Source: Alphaproteobacteria bacterium HGW-Alphaproteobacteria-18 (GTDB lineage: Bacteria > Pseudomonadota > Alphaproteobacteria > Caulobacterales > Hyphomonadaceae). From it: a stretch of DNA of 64,000 bases. A model generated the notes under the pieces. The model was given only the letters and a program-made list of their open reading frames with translations, searched no databases and had not been told where the DNA came from. How positions within the stretch are numbered: the stretch's first letter is position 1; each line of letters starts with the position of its first letter. The stretch lies in the NCBI GenBank assembly GCA_002841155.1, contig PHEH01000011.1, forward strand, positions 30,763 to 94,762. Direction: 5' to 3'. The translations under genes and the position numbers were made by a program. Shown here piece by piece: positions 25,834 through 34,893 of this stretch.

Positions 25834-26691
25834 TCAGCCGGGGAGGCTGGCAGCGAGCGCGGTCACGGCGCTGCGGGTGGCGTCATCGGCGGGGAACAGT
25901 AACTCAAGGCGAAGATCACGGATGGTGACGTCTTCGCTCGTGCCGAAATGGGCAATGGTCGAGAGGAAACGCAGCTCCCCGGCAGGCGACGCAAGGGTCA
26001 GCGGCACGAGGGGGCTGCGCAGGGGCGGGCTGTGGGCAAGGGGATGGCGGAGCGCAGCGGCCTGAAGGCGCGCGGCAAGCCCGGCGAGCACCGGATCATC
26101 GGCCGCTTCGAGGGCTTCCAGCTGGATGCGGCTTTGCATTTCGGCGATCATCTCGGCGAGGTTGACGATCACGCCGCTGGCGGCGGCCTCACTGGTGAGC
26201 AGGTGGATGAGATTGGTTTCACCCGCGCTTTCCCCGGCCTGAAGCCCGGCGAGCAGCGCGGTGGCCACGGGGCTTGCCTCCAGCACATTCCAGTGCCGGT
26301 CACACAGCAGCGAGGGCCAGGGCGCATGCCGGGCCATCATTTCCGAGAGAATCTGCCGGAACGGGCCAAGCGCTTCGGAGGTGAGCGGGGAAGCCGGATA
26401 GACAGCGGCATAGCCGGCGGCCTGAAGCAGGCTGTTCTGCGCGCTCAGCGGCAGGAGCAGTCCTTCGGCCAGCTGCAGCACCATCTCGCGGCTGGGATTG
26501 GCGCGGCCGGTTTCCAGGAAGGAAAGATGGCGGGCAGAGATGTCGCACGCGAGCGCAAGGTCGAGCTGGCTGAGCCGCCGCGCGGCGCGGAAACGGCGCA
26601 GTTGCCCCGCAAAGCTTGCGGCATCGGGCAGGGGTGTGGGGGCGCGGTCCGGCATCCGCGCTAGATGCCATTGCCGGGAAACGGCGTCCAT
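25834..26691 (-). CDS. MmyB-like helix-turn-helix transcriptional regulator
   Basis: 285 residues. An N-terminal XRE-type HTH at about residues 30-85 (LRRFRAARRLSQLDLALACDISARHLSFLETGRANPS) is followed by a C-terminal MmyB-like ligand domain containing PWPSLLCDRHWNVLEAS and LFPADDATR, a PAS-like fold that may bind a fatty acid or other ligand. It is divergent from a four-helix membrane protein gene 77 bases away and probably controls it and itself. ATGs at 26691 and 26655 are both possible; neither has a strong ribosome site. Confidence 0.88.
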   Translation of the reverse strand: MDAVSRQWHLARMPDRAPTPLPDAASFAGQLRRFRAARRLSQLDLALACDISARHLSFLETGRANPSREMVLQLAEGLLLPLSAQNSLLQAAGYAAVYPASPLTSEALGPFRQILSEMMARHAPWPSLLCDRHWNVLEASPVATALLAGLQAGESAGETNLIHLLTSEAAASGVIVNLAEMIAEMQSRIQLEALEAADDPVLAGLAARLQAAALRHPLAHSPPLRSPLVPLTLASPAGELRFLSTIAHFGTSEDVTIRDLRLELLFPADDATRSAVTALAASLPG

Positions 26692-26768
26692 GACCTGCAA
26701 GGTAATTGCCGCGCCTACGCTGGCCGTCGCAATCTGCCGCCATCCGATATCTCATCAGGGAGCAGACA

Positions 26769-27197
26769 ATGAGCGGTCTTTGGAAGAACTGGATGGTGGC
26801 CTGGTGTGGCGGGGTTATTCTCTTTGGCGCGGTGCTCGCTGCGGGGGGATTGCCGGCGACCGATGGCGCGGTGACCGTCCTCTACAACCTTCTGGGCGGC
26901 CTCGCCCCTGGCGCGCTGAACCTTGATGCGCCCGGCATGCGCTTTTCCATCGCCCTGATGGGCGCGGTGACCCTCGGCTGGGGGCTGACGATCCTGCTGC
27001 TGCTGCCGGCGATCCACGCAGCCGGCGCGCCGGCCTGGCGCGGCCTGACACTGGCGCTGGCCGCCTGGTATGTGATCGACGGGGCCCTGTCAGCGGCTAC
27101 GGGCTTTGCGCTGAACATCGTGCCGAATACGGCGCTGGCCTTGGCCTATCTGGTGCCCGTGCTGGCCAGCGGCGCGCTGCGCCCCGCTGGCCGTTGA
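26769..27197 (+). CDS. small integral membrane protein next to the HTH regulator
   Basis: 142 residues with four predicted membrane helices: about 9-28, 55-80 (the hydrophobic MRFSIALMGAVTLGWGLTIL stretch), 88-105 and 115-135. No charged catalytic motif is seen. The pairing with a divergent MmyB-like regulator is seen repeatedly in GC-rich bacteria, and suggests that the regulator controls this gene. Function unknown. AGGGAG lies before the ATG at 26769. Confidence 0.8.
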   Translation: MSGLWKNWMVAWCGGVILFGAVLAAGGLPATDGAVTVLYNLLGGLAPGALNLDAPGMRFSIALMGAVTLGWGLTILLLLPAIHAAGAPAWRGLTLALAAWYVIDGALSAATGFALNIVPNTALALAYLVPVLASGALRPAGR

Positions 27198-27210
27198 CGG
27201 GTTGGGCTGA

Positions 27211-27960
27211 TCAACCATCAAGACAGGCGCGCAGCATATCAATCATTGCGGCCTTCTGCGCGCCGGTTGCGCCATCCCACATTTCGTCATGACGCAGATT
27301 GTCTGCCTTGCGGATCAGCATGTTGAACTCTGCCTGCTCTGTAGGCGCGGGCAGCACGCCGGGGTCGGCAGGGAAATCCGAGGACCGGAGGGAACAGATG
27401 TGCGGCGAAGCTGTCCGGGGCAGAGCCATACGCCGATTGTCGAGGGTCAATACGGCGCCGGCGGCATCGGGATGGCGGGTGGCCAGAAGCATGGCGATAT
27501 CTCCGCCATTGGAATGACCCACCAGCAGGACAGGCGCGTCGCTTGCCAGACCCTCCTGTCGCAACGCCTCCATCACATGAAGAGTTCCTGAGGCTCCCCG
27601 CTCCCAGGCAGGCATCCGGCCTTCGGCGATGTTTCCATCGCTGGGAAGGGGAGGATCGCCTGGCAGATCAAATTGCGGCGCAGCGACGACATATCCCAGG
27701 CGGACCAATTCGCCGGCGAGGAATGAATAGTCTGCACCCAGATTTCCGTAGCCGTGGGCCAGTATGGCAAGAGGCTTCGGGTGTTCCGCTTCGGCGCCAA
27801 ACAGCGCAGTTGGGATGGGCCTGTCATCCGCGGGATTTACGTAATCGCGACTGATTGCGCCGGGCGCAGGCACGTGCAGCGCGCCGCCCTCATTGGCGGT
27901 GCAGGAGAGAAGCAGCAGAATGGGCACAAGCAGAATGGCCAGAGACCCGCGTGTCGGCAT
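27211..27960 (-). CDS. alpha/beta-hydrolase lipoprotein
   Basis: 249 residues. MPTRGSLAILLVPILLLLSCTA is a lipoprotein signal (lipobox LLSC, Cys20). The alpha/beta-hydrolase core has AILAHGYGNLGADY (oxyanion region, about 64-77) and the nucleophile elbow GHSNGG near residue 148, with a likely acid Asp further on and a C-terminal His in LRHDEMWDG. Similar lipoproteins are called dienelactone-hydrolase-like or platelet-activating-factor-acetylhydrolase-like; substrate unknown. It is 47 bases from the alkaline phosphatase start-side neighbour and reads in the same direction. Confidence 0.82.
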   Translation of the reverse strand: MPTRGSLAILLVPILLLLSCTANEGGALHVPAPGAISRDYVNPADDRPIPTALFGAEAEHPKPLAILAHGYGNLGADYSFLAGELVRLGYVVAAPQFDLPGDPPLPSDGNIAEGRMPAWERGASGTLHVMEALRQEGLASDAPVLLVGHSNGGDIAMLLATRHPDAAGAVLTLDNRRMALPRTASPHICSLRSSDFPADPGVLPAPTEQAEFNMLIRKADNLRHDEMWDGATGAQKAAMIDMLRACLDG

Positions 27961-28007
27961 GTGATTTCTGCTTTCTGCCTGCTCTGTTTGCCTGCTGCGT
28001 GCCGGGC

Positions 28008-29594
28008 TCAGTCCGCGTCCGGCGCCGGGATGAGGCCGATGGCGCGGCCCATGATGTGGAAGATCTCGTTCTGTTCGATCACGCCAGAGACGAGATTTGC
28101 GCCGGGGCCGGAGGCGAAGGCGGCAACATCTTCGCCGCCATGGGTCTCTGAATAGAGCGGCACGAGGGCTTGCTGCCGGAAGTCGGCTGCCAGGGTGTCG
28201 ACGCCTGTGAGGTCATAGCGTTTGCAATCATATTCGGGCTTGCCATCAGCGTCCTTGCCGGTCTCGCGGCAGGCGCCGGGGCCGTTGGCATAGGAAAGGG
28301 TAGTGTAGGGCAATCCGTCTGCGCCGAGCGATCCGCCTTCGGCAGACGCGCCGGCCGTCACGATCCCGAGGATCGGATTGCCGCGCTGCGGATAGCCATT
28401 GATTGTCAGGGTGTGGGAATGGTCGGCGGTCACGATGATCAGCGTGTCGTCGCGGCTGGTCATCTCCAGCGCGGCGGCGACGGCAGCGTCAAAGGCGAGG
28501 GTGTCCTCCAGGGCGCGGATGGCATTCCCGGCATGGTGGGCATGGTCGATCCGGCCACCTTCGACCATCAGGACGAAACCATCAGGGTTCTGAGCAAGGC
28601 GCGTAATGGCAGCCCGCGTCATTTCCTCAAGGGAGGGCTCGCCTGCCTTGTCTTCTTCGCGGTCGAGTTCGTATTGCATGTGGGAGGGCTCAAACAGGCC
28701 GAGCACTTTCACGCCGGAGGTGAAGTCCACGCCGTCAAAGCCGGCCTTGTCAAACAGGGTGACACGTTCGCCGCCTTTGGCCGCCCAGTCTTCCATCAGG
28801 TTGCGGCCATCGGCGCGCTCGCCTGACTGGTCGGGATATTCCGGGTCCGGCATTTCCTTGGGCAGAAATTTTGAGCGGCCCCCACCGAGGATCACGTCAA
28901 AGTCGCTGGCGGCGCCCTCGATCAGCTGGCGGGCGATGTCCTTGCAGGTGTCTGACGATGCGCCGCGCATGTCGGCATCCGCTTCCCAGTTGCGGTGGGG
29001 CACCTTGGCGAAGGTCGCGGCGGGCGTGGCATGGGTGATGCGGGCGGTTGAGACGACGCCGGTGGCAAGGCCCGAACGCTGGGCGATCTCGAACAGGGTG
29101 TCGGCTTCGGCGCCCTGGACGCTGGCGCAATTGCCGAAATTGGCGGCGCTGGACACGCCCAGGAAGCCGGATTTGGTCTTGAGGCCAGAGACGATCGCCG
29201 TGGCGGTCCCGGCTGAATCGGAGACCTGATAATCATGGCTGTAGGTCTTGGAGAGAGCAGCCCAGGGCAGGGTGTCCATGGCCAGCCGGTAGCTTTCGCC
29301 ATCCACTCCGGCCGATTGACCGGCATAGATGCGCGAGGCGGTAATCGTGGAAACGCCCATTCCATCCCCGATGAACAGGATCACATTCTTCGCCGGCTTG
29401 ATGCCGCGCTCGGCGATACGGGCCTCAACGGCGCTGGCGGCAGATTTGTAATACGCGTCTTCCGCCTGGATCGGCAGGACGGGCACATTGCCGGAGCGCG
29501 TCTGCATGGCGGGCGCGCCGCTGGTTGCGACAGCCGCAGCGCAGGCGGCGGCGAGGGCGAGCGTGGAAACAAGAGCGGCAACAGCCAGGCGCAT
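28008..29594 (-). CDS. alkaline phosphatase (PhoA-type)
   Basis: 528 residues. Exported: MRLAVAALVSTLALAAACA is a signal peptide, with AAAC as a possible lipobox. Catalytic motifs of the alkaline phosphatase superfamily are present: ILFIGDGMGVSTITA (metal Asp), VSDSAGTATAIVSG with the nucleophilic Ser, GRIDHAHHAGN and TADHSHTL (zinc ligands). It releases phosphate from monoesters in the periplasm. With PhoD at 5.6 kb this makes two exported phosphatases in the window. A Pho box was not found by eye. Start at 29594 is supported by GGAGG. Confidence 0.93.
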   Translation of the reverse strand: MRLAVAALVSTLALAAACAAAVATSGAPAMQTRSGNVPVLPIQAEDAYYKSAASAVEARIAERGIKPAKNVILFIGDGMGVSTITASRIYAGQSAGVDGESYRLAMDTLPWAALSKTYSHDYQVSDSAGTATAIVSGLKTKSGFLGVSSAANFGNCASVQGAEADTLFEIAQRSGLATGVVSTARITHATPAATFAKVPHRNWEADADMRGASSDTCKDIARQLIEGAASDFDVILGGGRSKFLPKEMPDPEYPDQSGERADGRNLMEDWAAKGGERVTLFDKAGFDGVDFTSGVKVLGLFEPSHMQYELDREEDKAGEPSLEEMTRAAITRLAQNPDGFVLMVEGGRIDHAHHAGNAIRALEDTLAFDAAVAAALEMTSRDDTLIIVTADHSHTLTINGYPQRGNPILGIVTAGASAEGGSLGADGLPYTTLSYANGPGACRETGKDADGKPEYDCKRYDLTGVDTLAADFRQQALVPLYSETHGGEDVAAFASGPGANLVSGVIEQNEIFHIMGRAIGLIPAPDAD

Positions 29595-29661
29595 GGGGGC
29601 CTCCTTCGGGCAAGGATCACATCCCCCGCGCATAGACCAATCCTGTGACAGTTACGAGAAT

Positions 29662-30594
29662 TTATACCGCGCGCGGGACGCTTTGGCGCTGTGCCAGCCA
29701 GACGGCGACAAGGATTGTCGCCGCGCCCGCTGCCTGGAGGGCGGTCAGCGGCTCGTCAAACAGTTTCCAGGCAATGGCGGCCGCAACAACCGGCTGGGCC
29801 AGCACAAGGATTCCGGCAACGGCAGTATTGGTCCAGCCAAGCCCCGAGACAATCAGGCCTTGGCCCATGACGTGCGCCACAATCGCAAGACCGAGGGGTA
29901 CGATAAATCCGTTTGCGCTCATTGGCAGTGCCCGTTCGCCAGCCAGGAGAACAATGATGAAGGCAACAATCGATTCCACCACGCTCAGCCAGAAGATGGC
30001 CTCGATGCCGCTGAGATTCCGGCGGCCGAGCTTTGAGAGCATCATGTAGCCGGCAACGAAGCCGGCCGCCGCCAAGGCAAAGAGATCGCCCTTCAGACCG
30101 CCCGTGTGCAGCGCGGTGCCACCAAGCGACAGGGCGGCCGCTCCGCAGATCGCCAGGCTGGCTGCCACAAACCAGTGCATGCCGGGGCGCTCCTTCAGGA
30201 ACAGCCAGGCCACAATGCCGACACCGACATTTCCGAGGTTAACGATGAAGGTCGCGTTGGAGACGCTCGTCATCGTCAGCGCCCAGTGCCAGAGCGCGAT
30301 GTCGATGGCGAAGAAGGTACCCGCAAGGATGATGAATTTGTTGGGGGGCCGGGGCAGGCGGCGATGGATCAGCAGGACCAGCCCGAAAAGGATCGGGGTC
30401 GCAAAGATGTAGCGCCACATGGCGATGGCTTGCGGGCCAAGCTCATTGCCGAACTCCTGGATGCCGATGCGCAGACCAATGGGCGCAAAGCCTATGGCGA
30501 CGCCGCCGCCCAGCACCATGAGCGGGCCAAGCCAGCTGCGTGCAGGTGGCAGGGAAACTGGGAGGGGCGCTGCGGCCGGGGAGGTTTGGGTCAT
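29662..30594 (-). CDS. EamA/DMT-family transporter
   Basis: 310 residues with about ten hydrophobic segments in two five-helix EamA repeats, the build of drug/metabolite transporters. The first repeat contains GFAPIGLRIGIQEFGNELGPQAIAMWRYIFATPILF, and MTSVSNATFIVNLG and GWTNTAVAGILVLAQPVVAA are the typical helix ends. Substrate (metabolite or amino-acid efflux) unknown. Its ATG overlaps the stop of gluQ (ATGA), so it is translationally coupled to that gene. Confidence 0.9.
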   Translation of the reverse strand: MTQTSPAAAPLPVSLPPARSWLGPLMVLGGGVAIGFAPIGLRIGIQEFGNELGPQAIAMWRYIFATPILFGLVLLIHRRLPRPPNKFIILAGTFFAIDIALWHWALTMTSVSNATFIVNLGNVGVGIVAWLFLKERPGMHWFVAASLAICGAAALSLGGTALHTGGLKGDLFALAAAGFVAGYMMLSKLGRRNLSGIEAIFWLSVVESIVAFIIVLLAGERALPMSANGFIVPLGLAIVAHVMGQGLIVSGLGWTNTAVAGILVLAQPVVAAAIAWKLFDEPLTALQAAGAATILVAVWLAQRQSVPRAV

Positions 30595-31436
30595 GCGGGC
30601 GCTGTCATGGCCCGAATATCGGCTGGCGTCATCCCCTCGGCGCGGTAGGCGGCCAGACTTTTGTCAGCATTGCGTTTGGAGAGCTTTTTCCCGTCAGCCC
30701 CGAGGAGCAGGGGATGGAACCGGTAAACCGGCTGGGGCCAGCCCATCAGCGCCTGAAGCAGGGCATGGATGGCGGTCACGGCGCGCAGGTCTTCTCCGCG
30801 CACAACATGGGTGATGCCCTGAAGCGCGTCATCGTGGCAGCAGGCAAGGTGATAGCTGGCCGGCGTGTCCTTGCGCGCCAGCACAACATCCCCAAACGGG
30901 GCCGGGTCGGCGGAGATGCGGGCGCGGCCGGATGGCGTCTCTTCGATATAGCAGAGGCCGCTCCAGCCGCCGGCCAGGGCGGACCGGGCCGCCACAAGCG
31001 ACAGGCGCCAGGCAAAGGGGGCGTTATGGGCCAGGCGCCCGGCTTCTTCGTTTGGTGAAAGCGGGCGGCTGACAAAGCCTGCCTCATCGGGATCGGCCCC
31101 GGCAGGGAGGCTGGAGGCGATTTCGCGGCGTGTCCGGAAGCAGCGATAGATCAGGCCCTTGTCGCGGAGTGTGTCCAGAACGGCACTATATTCCGGAAAA
31201 TGATCTGACTGGCGCCGGATCGCGCCCGTCCAGGACAGGCCAAGCCAGGCAAGATCCTCAAGGATGCCCGCCTCAAACTCAGCTTTGCAGCGGGTCTGGT
31301 CGATGTCTTCTATTCTCAGGCGGACCTCGCCGCCTGCCTCGGCGGCCGCAGCCCAGACATTGAAAGCCGACAGCGCATGCCCAAGATGAAGGCGGCCGGT
31401 GGGCGAGGGCGCGAAACGCGTGATATAGTCAGACAT
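30591..31436 (-). CDS. gluQ: glutamyl-Q tRNA(Asp) synthetase
   Basis: Class I aminoacyl-tRNA-synthetase paralogue that charges glutamate onto queuosine 34 of tRNA-Asp. 281 residues, half of GluRS and without the anticodon-binding domain. The ATP motifs are FAPSPTGRLHLGHALSAF near the N-terminus and KKLSKRNADKS near the C-terminus; RIEDIDQTR and THVVRGEDL are conserved. The zinc-site Cys residues of the E. coli enzyme are mostly missing here (only YRCF remains), which happens in the family. Upstream of and coupled to an EamA transporter gene. Confidence 0.93.
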   Translation of the reverse strand: MSDYITRFAPSPTGRLHLGHALSAFNVWAAAAEAGGEVRLRIEDIDQTRCKAEFEAGILEDLAWLGLSWTGAIRRQSDHFPEYSAVLDTLRDKGLIYRCFRTRREIASSLPAGADPDEAGFVSRPLSPNEEAGRLAHNAPFAWRLSLVAARSALAGGWSGLCYIEETPSGRARISADPAPFGDVVLARKDTPASYHLACCHDDALQGITHVVRGEDLRAVTAIHALLQALMGWPQPVYRFHPLLLGADGKKLSKRNADKSLAAYRAEGMTPADIRAMTAPA

Positions 31437-31516
31437 CGGCGCCCCCTAGCGGCGTTTCCCTGTTGCAAGGAACTGGCAGGAACCGTATCGCCTTGAACCA
31501 GATAAGGTAAACTCTG

Positions 31517-32578
31517 ATGTCGATCTCAGGATGGGCGAAAACCGCAGAAGCCTGGCTGATGGCGCATGTGCCCGGCGCCGACTGGCTCATGCTGTTTGGG
31601 GCCGCCATGGTTGTGGTTACCGGGCTGGCGCTGCTGATCTGGTTTCTGCGCCTCGCAATCGGTGCCATCGGCACGATTTCCACTGAAGGCAAGGCGCGCG
31701 CCGCGCGCCGGCGCAATGCACCGGGCTTTCGGATCCTGATCTCATCGCCGCCGAAGGACCGTCCGGCGGGAAAATGGCTCGAAGCGGCGCTCTCGCAATA
31801 TCTTCCGGTCTTCAGCTTTGGCGCTCCGTTCAGTCTCGTTCCTATGGGCACGATGAAAGGCGGGCTGGAGAGCCGCGCCATCGCCCGCGCCCGCAAGCGC
31901 ATGGCGACGGCCGATGCCGACATGTTTCTCTGGGCGAGCCGGACAGGCAATGGCGAACGTGGCCTTGAGCTGCACTGCCTCAGCCGGGGTGGCGGTCTGA
32001 CGGCGGCAGAGGCGCGGCTGTTTACCCTTGCCCTTCCCGGCTCCCGCAAGGTTCGTACGGATGACTTGGCCCGCGCCGCAGCCTATCTCGTGACCAAGCA
32101 GCTGCAACCTGCACTCAGCGATCCGCAGGCTTTCCGGGCTGAGAAGATACGCTTGCTTGCAAATGACCTGGATTCCCTGCTGGCAGGCGAGCCGGCGATC
32201 TCGGCCAGCCTGCGCGCGGAAATCGAGGCTGATTTCTGCGCCTCAGGCGTGCGGGTGGCTGAAGAGCTTGGTGATGTTTCGGCGCTCGACAAGGTGATCG
32301 TCATGCGCCGCAAGCATCTTGAGACGGCGAGTGAAGCCGCAGATACCGGCCGTGTGCTTCAGGCCCGGTTGGAGCTTGGCCGCGCGCTGATCGTGCGCGC
32401 GGAGAAGCAGTTCGATCAGAATGTGGTGCGCGAAGCGATCACCCAGCTCTCTCAGGCGGTGGAAGGTCTGCGAGCTGATCCGATGATCCTGCGGGCGCAA
32501 TCTGCCTCTGACGCCCTGTTCAAGGCGCAGTCGATGATTGAGTCGCGCAAGCGCTTCTCGCTCAACTTCGGCTCCTGA
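31517..32578 (+). CDS. membrane-anchored protein with alpha/beta and helical-repeat parts, unknown
   Basis: 353 residues. One transmembrane helix at about 24-45 (WLMLFGAAMVVVTGLALLIW), then a basic stretch, then an alpha/beta domain at about 68-185 with RILISSPPKDRPAGKWLEAA and ARKRMATADADMFLWASRTG; this resembles the nucleotide- or effector-associated domains that precede TPR regions, but I cannot assign it to a family. The C-terminal 150 residues are helical, with TPR-like spacing (VVREAITQLSQAVEGL). Function unknown. No close neighbours in the same direction. Confidence 0.7.
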   Translation: MSISGWAKTAEAWLMAHVPGADWLMLFGAAMVVVTGLALLIWFLRLAIGAIGTISTEGKARAARRRNAPGFRILISSPPKDRPAGKWLEAALSQYLPVFSFGAPFSLVPMGTMKGGLESRAIARARKRMATADADMFLWASRTGNGERGLELHCLSRGGGLTAAEARLFTLALPGSRKVRTDDLARAAAYLVTKQLQPALSDPQAFRAEKIRLLANDLDSLLAGEPAISASLRAEIEADFCASGVRVAEELGDVSALDKVIVMRRKHLETASEAADTGRVLQARLELGRALIVRAEKQFDQNVVREAITQLSQAVEGLRADPMILRAQSASDALFKAQSMIESRKRFSLNFGS

Positions 32579-32591
32579 TCCCGCCTATCAA

Positions 32592-33242
32592 TCAAGCGTT
32601 CTGAGGCAGGGGACAGCTCACGCCCGTTCCGCCGATGCCGCAATAGCCGTGCGGGTTCTTGGCGAGGTATTGCTGGTGATTTTCTTCCGCCAGATAGAGG
32701 GTATCGAGGGGTTTGACCTCGCTGGTGACTTTCTCGCGGTGGCCGGAAGCGGCCAGCGCTTTTTCATAATCCGCGATCATCTGGCGAGCTGTGGCTTCCT
32801 GCTCGGGCGAGCGGTAATAGAGGGCGGAGCGGTATTGCGTGCCGATATCATTGCCCTGGCGCATGCCCTGGGTCGGGTCATGGCTTTCCAGGAAGAGTTT
32901 GACCAGGGCAGCAAAGCTGACCTCTTTGGGGTCAAACTGCACTTCCACAATCTCGGTATGCCCGGTGCGGCCTGAGCAGACCTCTTCATAGGTCGGATTG
33001 GGCGTGACGCCGCCGGCATAGCCGACGCGGGTAAGCCAGACGCCGGGCGTTTTCCAGAAAATCCGCTCAGCGCCCCAGAAACAACCGAGCCCGAAGATCG
33101 CCGTTTCGATACCCTCCGGCGGGGCCGCGTTGAGCGGGCGGCCAAAAACGAAATGGGTGTCAGCTGTCGGAATTGCGGCGGGGCGGCCTTTCAGGGCGGT
33201 TTCGGTGGTCGGCAGGTCGAGGTTTTTCTTCATGAAGAGCAT
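32592..33242 (-). CDS. msrA: peptide methionine sulfoxide reductase MsrA, cytoplasmic form
   Basis: 216 residues. GLGCFWGAE holds the catalytic Cys at about 54, then [29 protein letters not shown], and the C-terminal [14 protein letters not shown] supplies resolving Cys residues. There is no signal peptide, so it acts in the cytoplasm, unlike the lipoprotein MsrA at 13174. Start at 33242 has GAAGGA ten bases upstream; the ATG at 33233 has none and the ATG at 33296 adds an unsupported leader. Confidence 0.94.
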   Translation of the reverse strand: MLFMKKNLDLPTTETALKGRPAAIPTADTHFVFGRPLNAAPPEGIETAIFGLGCFWGAERIFWKTPGVWLTRVGYAGGVTPNPTYEEVCSGRTGHTEIVEVQFDPKEVSFAALVKLFLESHDPTQGMRQGNDIGTQYRSALYYRSPEQEATARQMIADYEKALAASGHREKVTSEVKPLDTLYLAEENHQQYLAKNPHGYCGIGGTGVSCPLPQNA

Positions 33243-33360
33243 GGGCGGGGTTCCTTCTCTGAGCCAGGATATGGGCATTGATGTGTTTTCTGGCAATCAC
33301 ACGCTTGCGGGGCGGCGGGTCATCCGGTATCTCGCTCGCTTCCTGCTCGCGGGCCGGAAT

Positions 33361-33450
33361 GGAGAGGTGGCCGAGTGGTCGATGGCGCACGCCTGGAAAG
33401 TGTGTAGACGGGAGACCGTCTCCAGGGTTCGAATCCCTGTCTCTCCGCCA
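33361..33450 (+). tRNA. tRNA-Ser (anticodon GGA)
   Basis: 90 bases including an encoded CCA. Acceptor stem GGAGAGG pairs with TCTCTCC (one G-T), discriminator G, anticodon stem CACGC/GTGTG around CT-GGA-AA, a long variable arm of the serine type (GACGGGAGACCGTC) and T arm CAGGGTTCGAATCCCTG. Reads codons TCC and TCT. Confidence 0.98.
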
Positions 33451-33519
33451 GTTTTCGCTTCATATTGATAACCACCGTCGCGCAACAGGGATTGCTGATC
33501 TGTGTCGCGGGTGCGCGTT

Positions 33520-33555
33520 TATGCGCCCGGGGTTGGTTCCTGCCCCGGGCGCATA
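33520..33555. terminator. 13-bp hairpin between tRNA-Ser and the SH3 gene
   Basis: TATGCGCCCGGGG (33520-33532) and CCCCGGGCGCATA (33543-33555) form a perfect stem with a ten-base loop, four bases beyond the stop of the minus-strand SH3 gene. No T-run on the minus strand, so it is a bidirectional stop or an mRNA 3' end structure rather than a classic terminator. Confidence 0.5.
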
Positions 33556-33559
33556 TGTT

Positions 33560-34000
33560 TCAGCGCGAGGGGCCGGTCTTGTTCAGGGGGGCGGGGTTGT
33601 CCTTGCGGGATTCGCCTGGGCCGGACTCTTGTTTCTGCGAAGCTTTTTCCAGGTGTCCTTTGCTCTGCTGAGCAGGCTTGGCGGCGGCTTTGGCGGGCCG
33701 GGCTTGCGGCTTTTCGGGCTGGAGGAGGGGGGCGTAGACCCATTTCTCCGGCTTGCCCGGTGGGGATATGCGGGCCCAGTCTCCGGTCACCGCATAGATC
33801 TGGACCTCTGCGCCGAGCAGCAGAACTTCCAGGACCGAGTTGCCGGTGCCTGGGCCGCCGCGAACATTGACCCGCTCGGACTTGATGTAGCGGGGTCCCT
33901 GGGGCTGAGGCGATGGCTGGGCATGGGCGGCGGCGTTGACCGCGATCAGGGCGGCGAGCGCGGCGGCGGCGATGCGGGCGCTGAGACGATGTGTCAGCAT
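33560..34000 (-). CDS. exported SH3b-domain protein
   Basis: 146 residues. MLTHRLSARIAAAALAALIAVNAAAHAQ is a signal peptide with cleavage after AHAQ. A bacterial SH3 (SH3_3) domain follows at about 38-95 (SERVNVRGGPGTGNSVLEVLLLGAEVQIYAVTGDWARI), then a Lys/Ala/Gln-rich tail of 50 residues that looks disordered. Such proteins bind peptidoglycan or act as periplasmic adaptors. AGGAG nine bases upstream fixes the start at 34000; a longer frame up to 34156 has no signal peptide. Confidence 0.88.
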   Translation of the reverse strand: MLTHRLSARIAAAALAALIAVNAAAHAQPSPQPQGPRYIKSERVNVRGGPGTGNSVLEVLLLGAEVQIYAVTGDWARISPPGKPEKWVYAPLLQPEKPQARPAKAAAKPAQQSKGHLEKASQKQESGPGESRKDNPAPLNKTGPSR

Positions 34001-34090
34001 GGGGATAACTCCTGTCGTGTCCGGCCAGGGGCGGCCGTTTTCTGGCCTGGCCTCCGGGGGGGGTGAGGCCAGTATCTCAAGGCTAAAACT

Positions 34091-34124
34091 ATGGCGTGTC
34101 AGGGCTTTGCCGCTGACGCGCCAT
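34091..34124. other. 12-bp hairpin upstream of trpF
   Basis: ATGGCGTGTCAG (34091-34102) and CTGACGCGCCAT (34113-34124) form a stem with one G-T pair and a ten-base loop. It lies 95 bases before trpF in the 219-base gap. No Trp-rich leader peptide is seen, so attenuation is not supported. Confidence 0.5.
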
Positions 34125-34219
34125 GTGCAGCGCGGCCCGACACATCTCGGGCGCAAGTAAGGCGGAAGGCCGCCTGATCCCCGTGGACGCGGGGCTCTGG
34201 CTGGCGTAACGGGGCGCTT

Positions 34220-34855
34220 ATGGTGAAGGTTAAGATCTGCGGGCTCAAAGACCCGGATATGGTGGCGTTTGCAGCCCGGGAGGGCGCAGACTGGGTGGGC
34301 TTTGTGTTTGCGCCGAGTCCGCGGCAGATCACCCTGGCGGCGGCAGAAACACTTTTACTTTCAGTGGGTAAGGCGGTGCCGGTGGCGTTGCTCGTAAACC
34401 CATCGGACGAAGAGGCGAAGGCCGTTGCCGCGCTGGGCTTCCCGGTTTTGCAGTTGCATGGGCAGGAAACGCCGGGGCGTACCGCAGAGCTCAAAAGCCT
34501 GACAGGATGCGCCATCTGGAAGGCATTTGGGGTCCGTGAGCGGTCAGATTTAGGACAGATCGGGACATTTCAGGACATCGACGGACTTCTGGTGGACGCA
34601 AAAGCGCCCGAGGGGGCCGCCATCGCGGGCGGGCATGGGGCGGCGTTTGACTGGCAGATCCTCAAAGGCTGGACCGCGCCCAAGCCCTGGCTTCTGGCCG
34701 GGGGGCTGACACCGGAGAATGTGGCCGCAGCTATCGCCGAGACAGGGGCGGGCGGTGTTGATGTGTCCTCTGGCGTCGAGCGTATCCGGGGGCTAAAGGA
34801 CAGGGAACTCGTCCGCGCATTCATCCGCGCAGCGAAGGCAAGTAAACAGCCCTGA
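34220..34855 (+). CDS. trpF: phosphoribosylanthranilate isomerase
   Basis: Third step of tryptophan synthesis, an Amadori rearrangement in a TIM barrel. 211 residues. [26 protein letters not shown] at the N-terminus with catalytic Cys in KICG, then [10 protein letters not shown] with the catalytic Asp, [15 protein letters not shown] and VDVSSGVE at the C-terminal phosphate site. First gene of the run trpF-trpB-(lipoprotein)-cutA-trpA-accD-folC, standard for alphaproteobacteria except for the two inserted genes. Confidence 0.96.
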   Translation: MVKVKICGLKDPDMVAFAAREGADWVGFVFAPSPRQITLAAAETLLLSVGKAVPVALLVNPSDEEAKAVAALGFPVLQLHGQETPGRTAELKSLTGCAIWKAFGVRERSDLGQIGTFQDIDGLLVDAKAPEGAAIAGGHGAAFDWQILKGWTAPKPWLLAGGLTPENVAAAIAETGAGGVDVSSGVERIRGLKDRELVRAFIRAAKASKQP

Positions 34856-34893
34856 GCGCGATCCTTCGCGCAGCGGGGATCAGAGGAAGAGTG

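Noticed and set aside
34001..34219. Trp attenuator before trpF
   Set aside because: A hairpin exists, but no Trp-rich leader peptide and no T-run.
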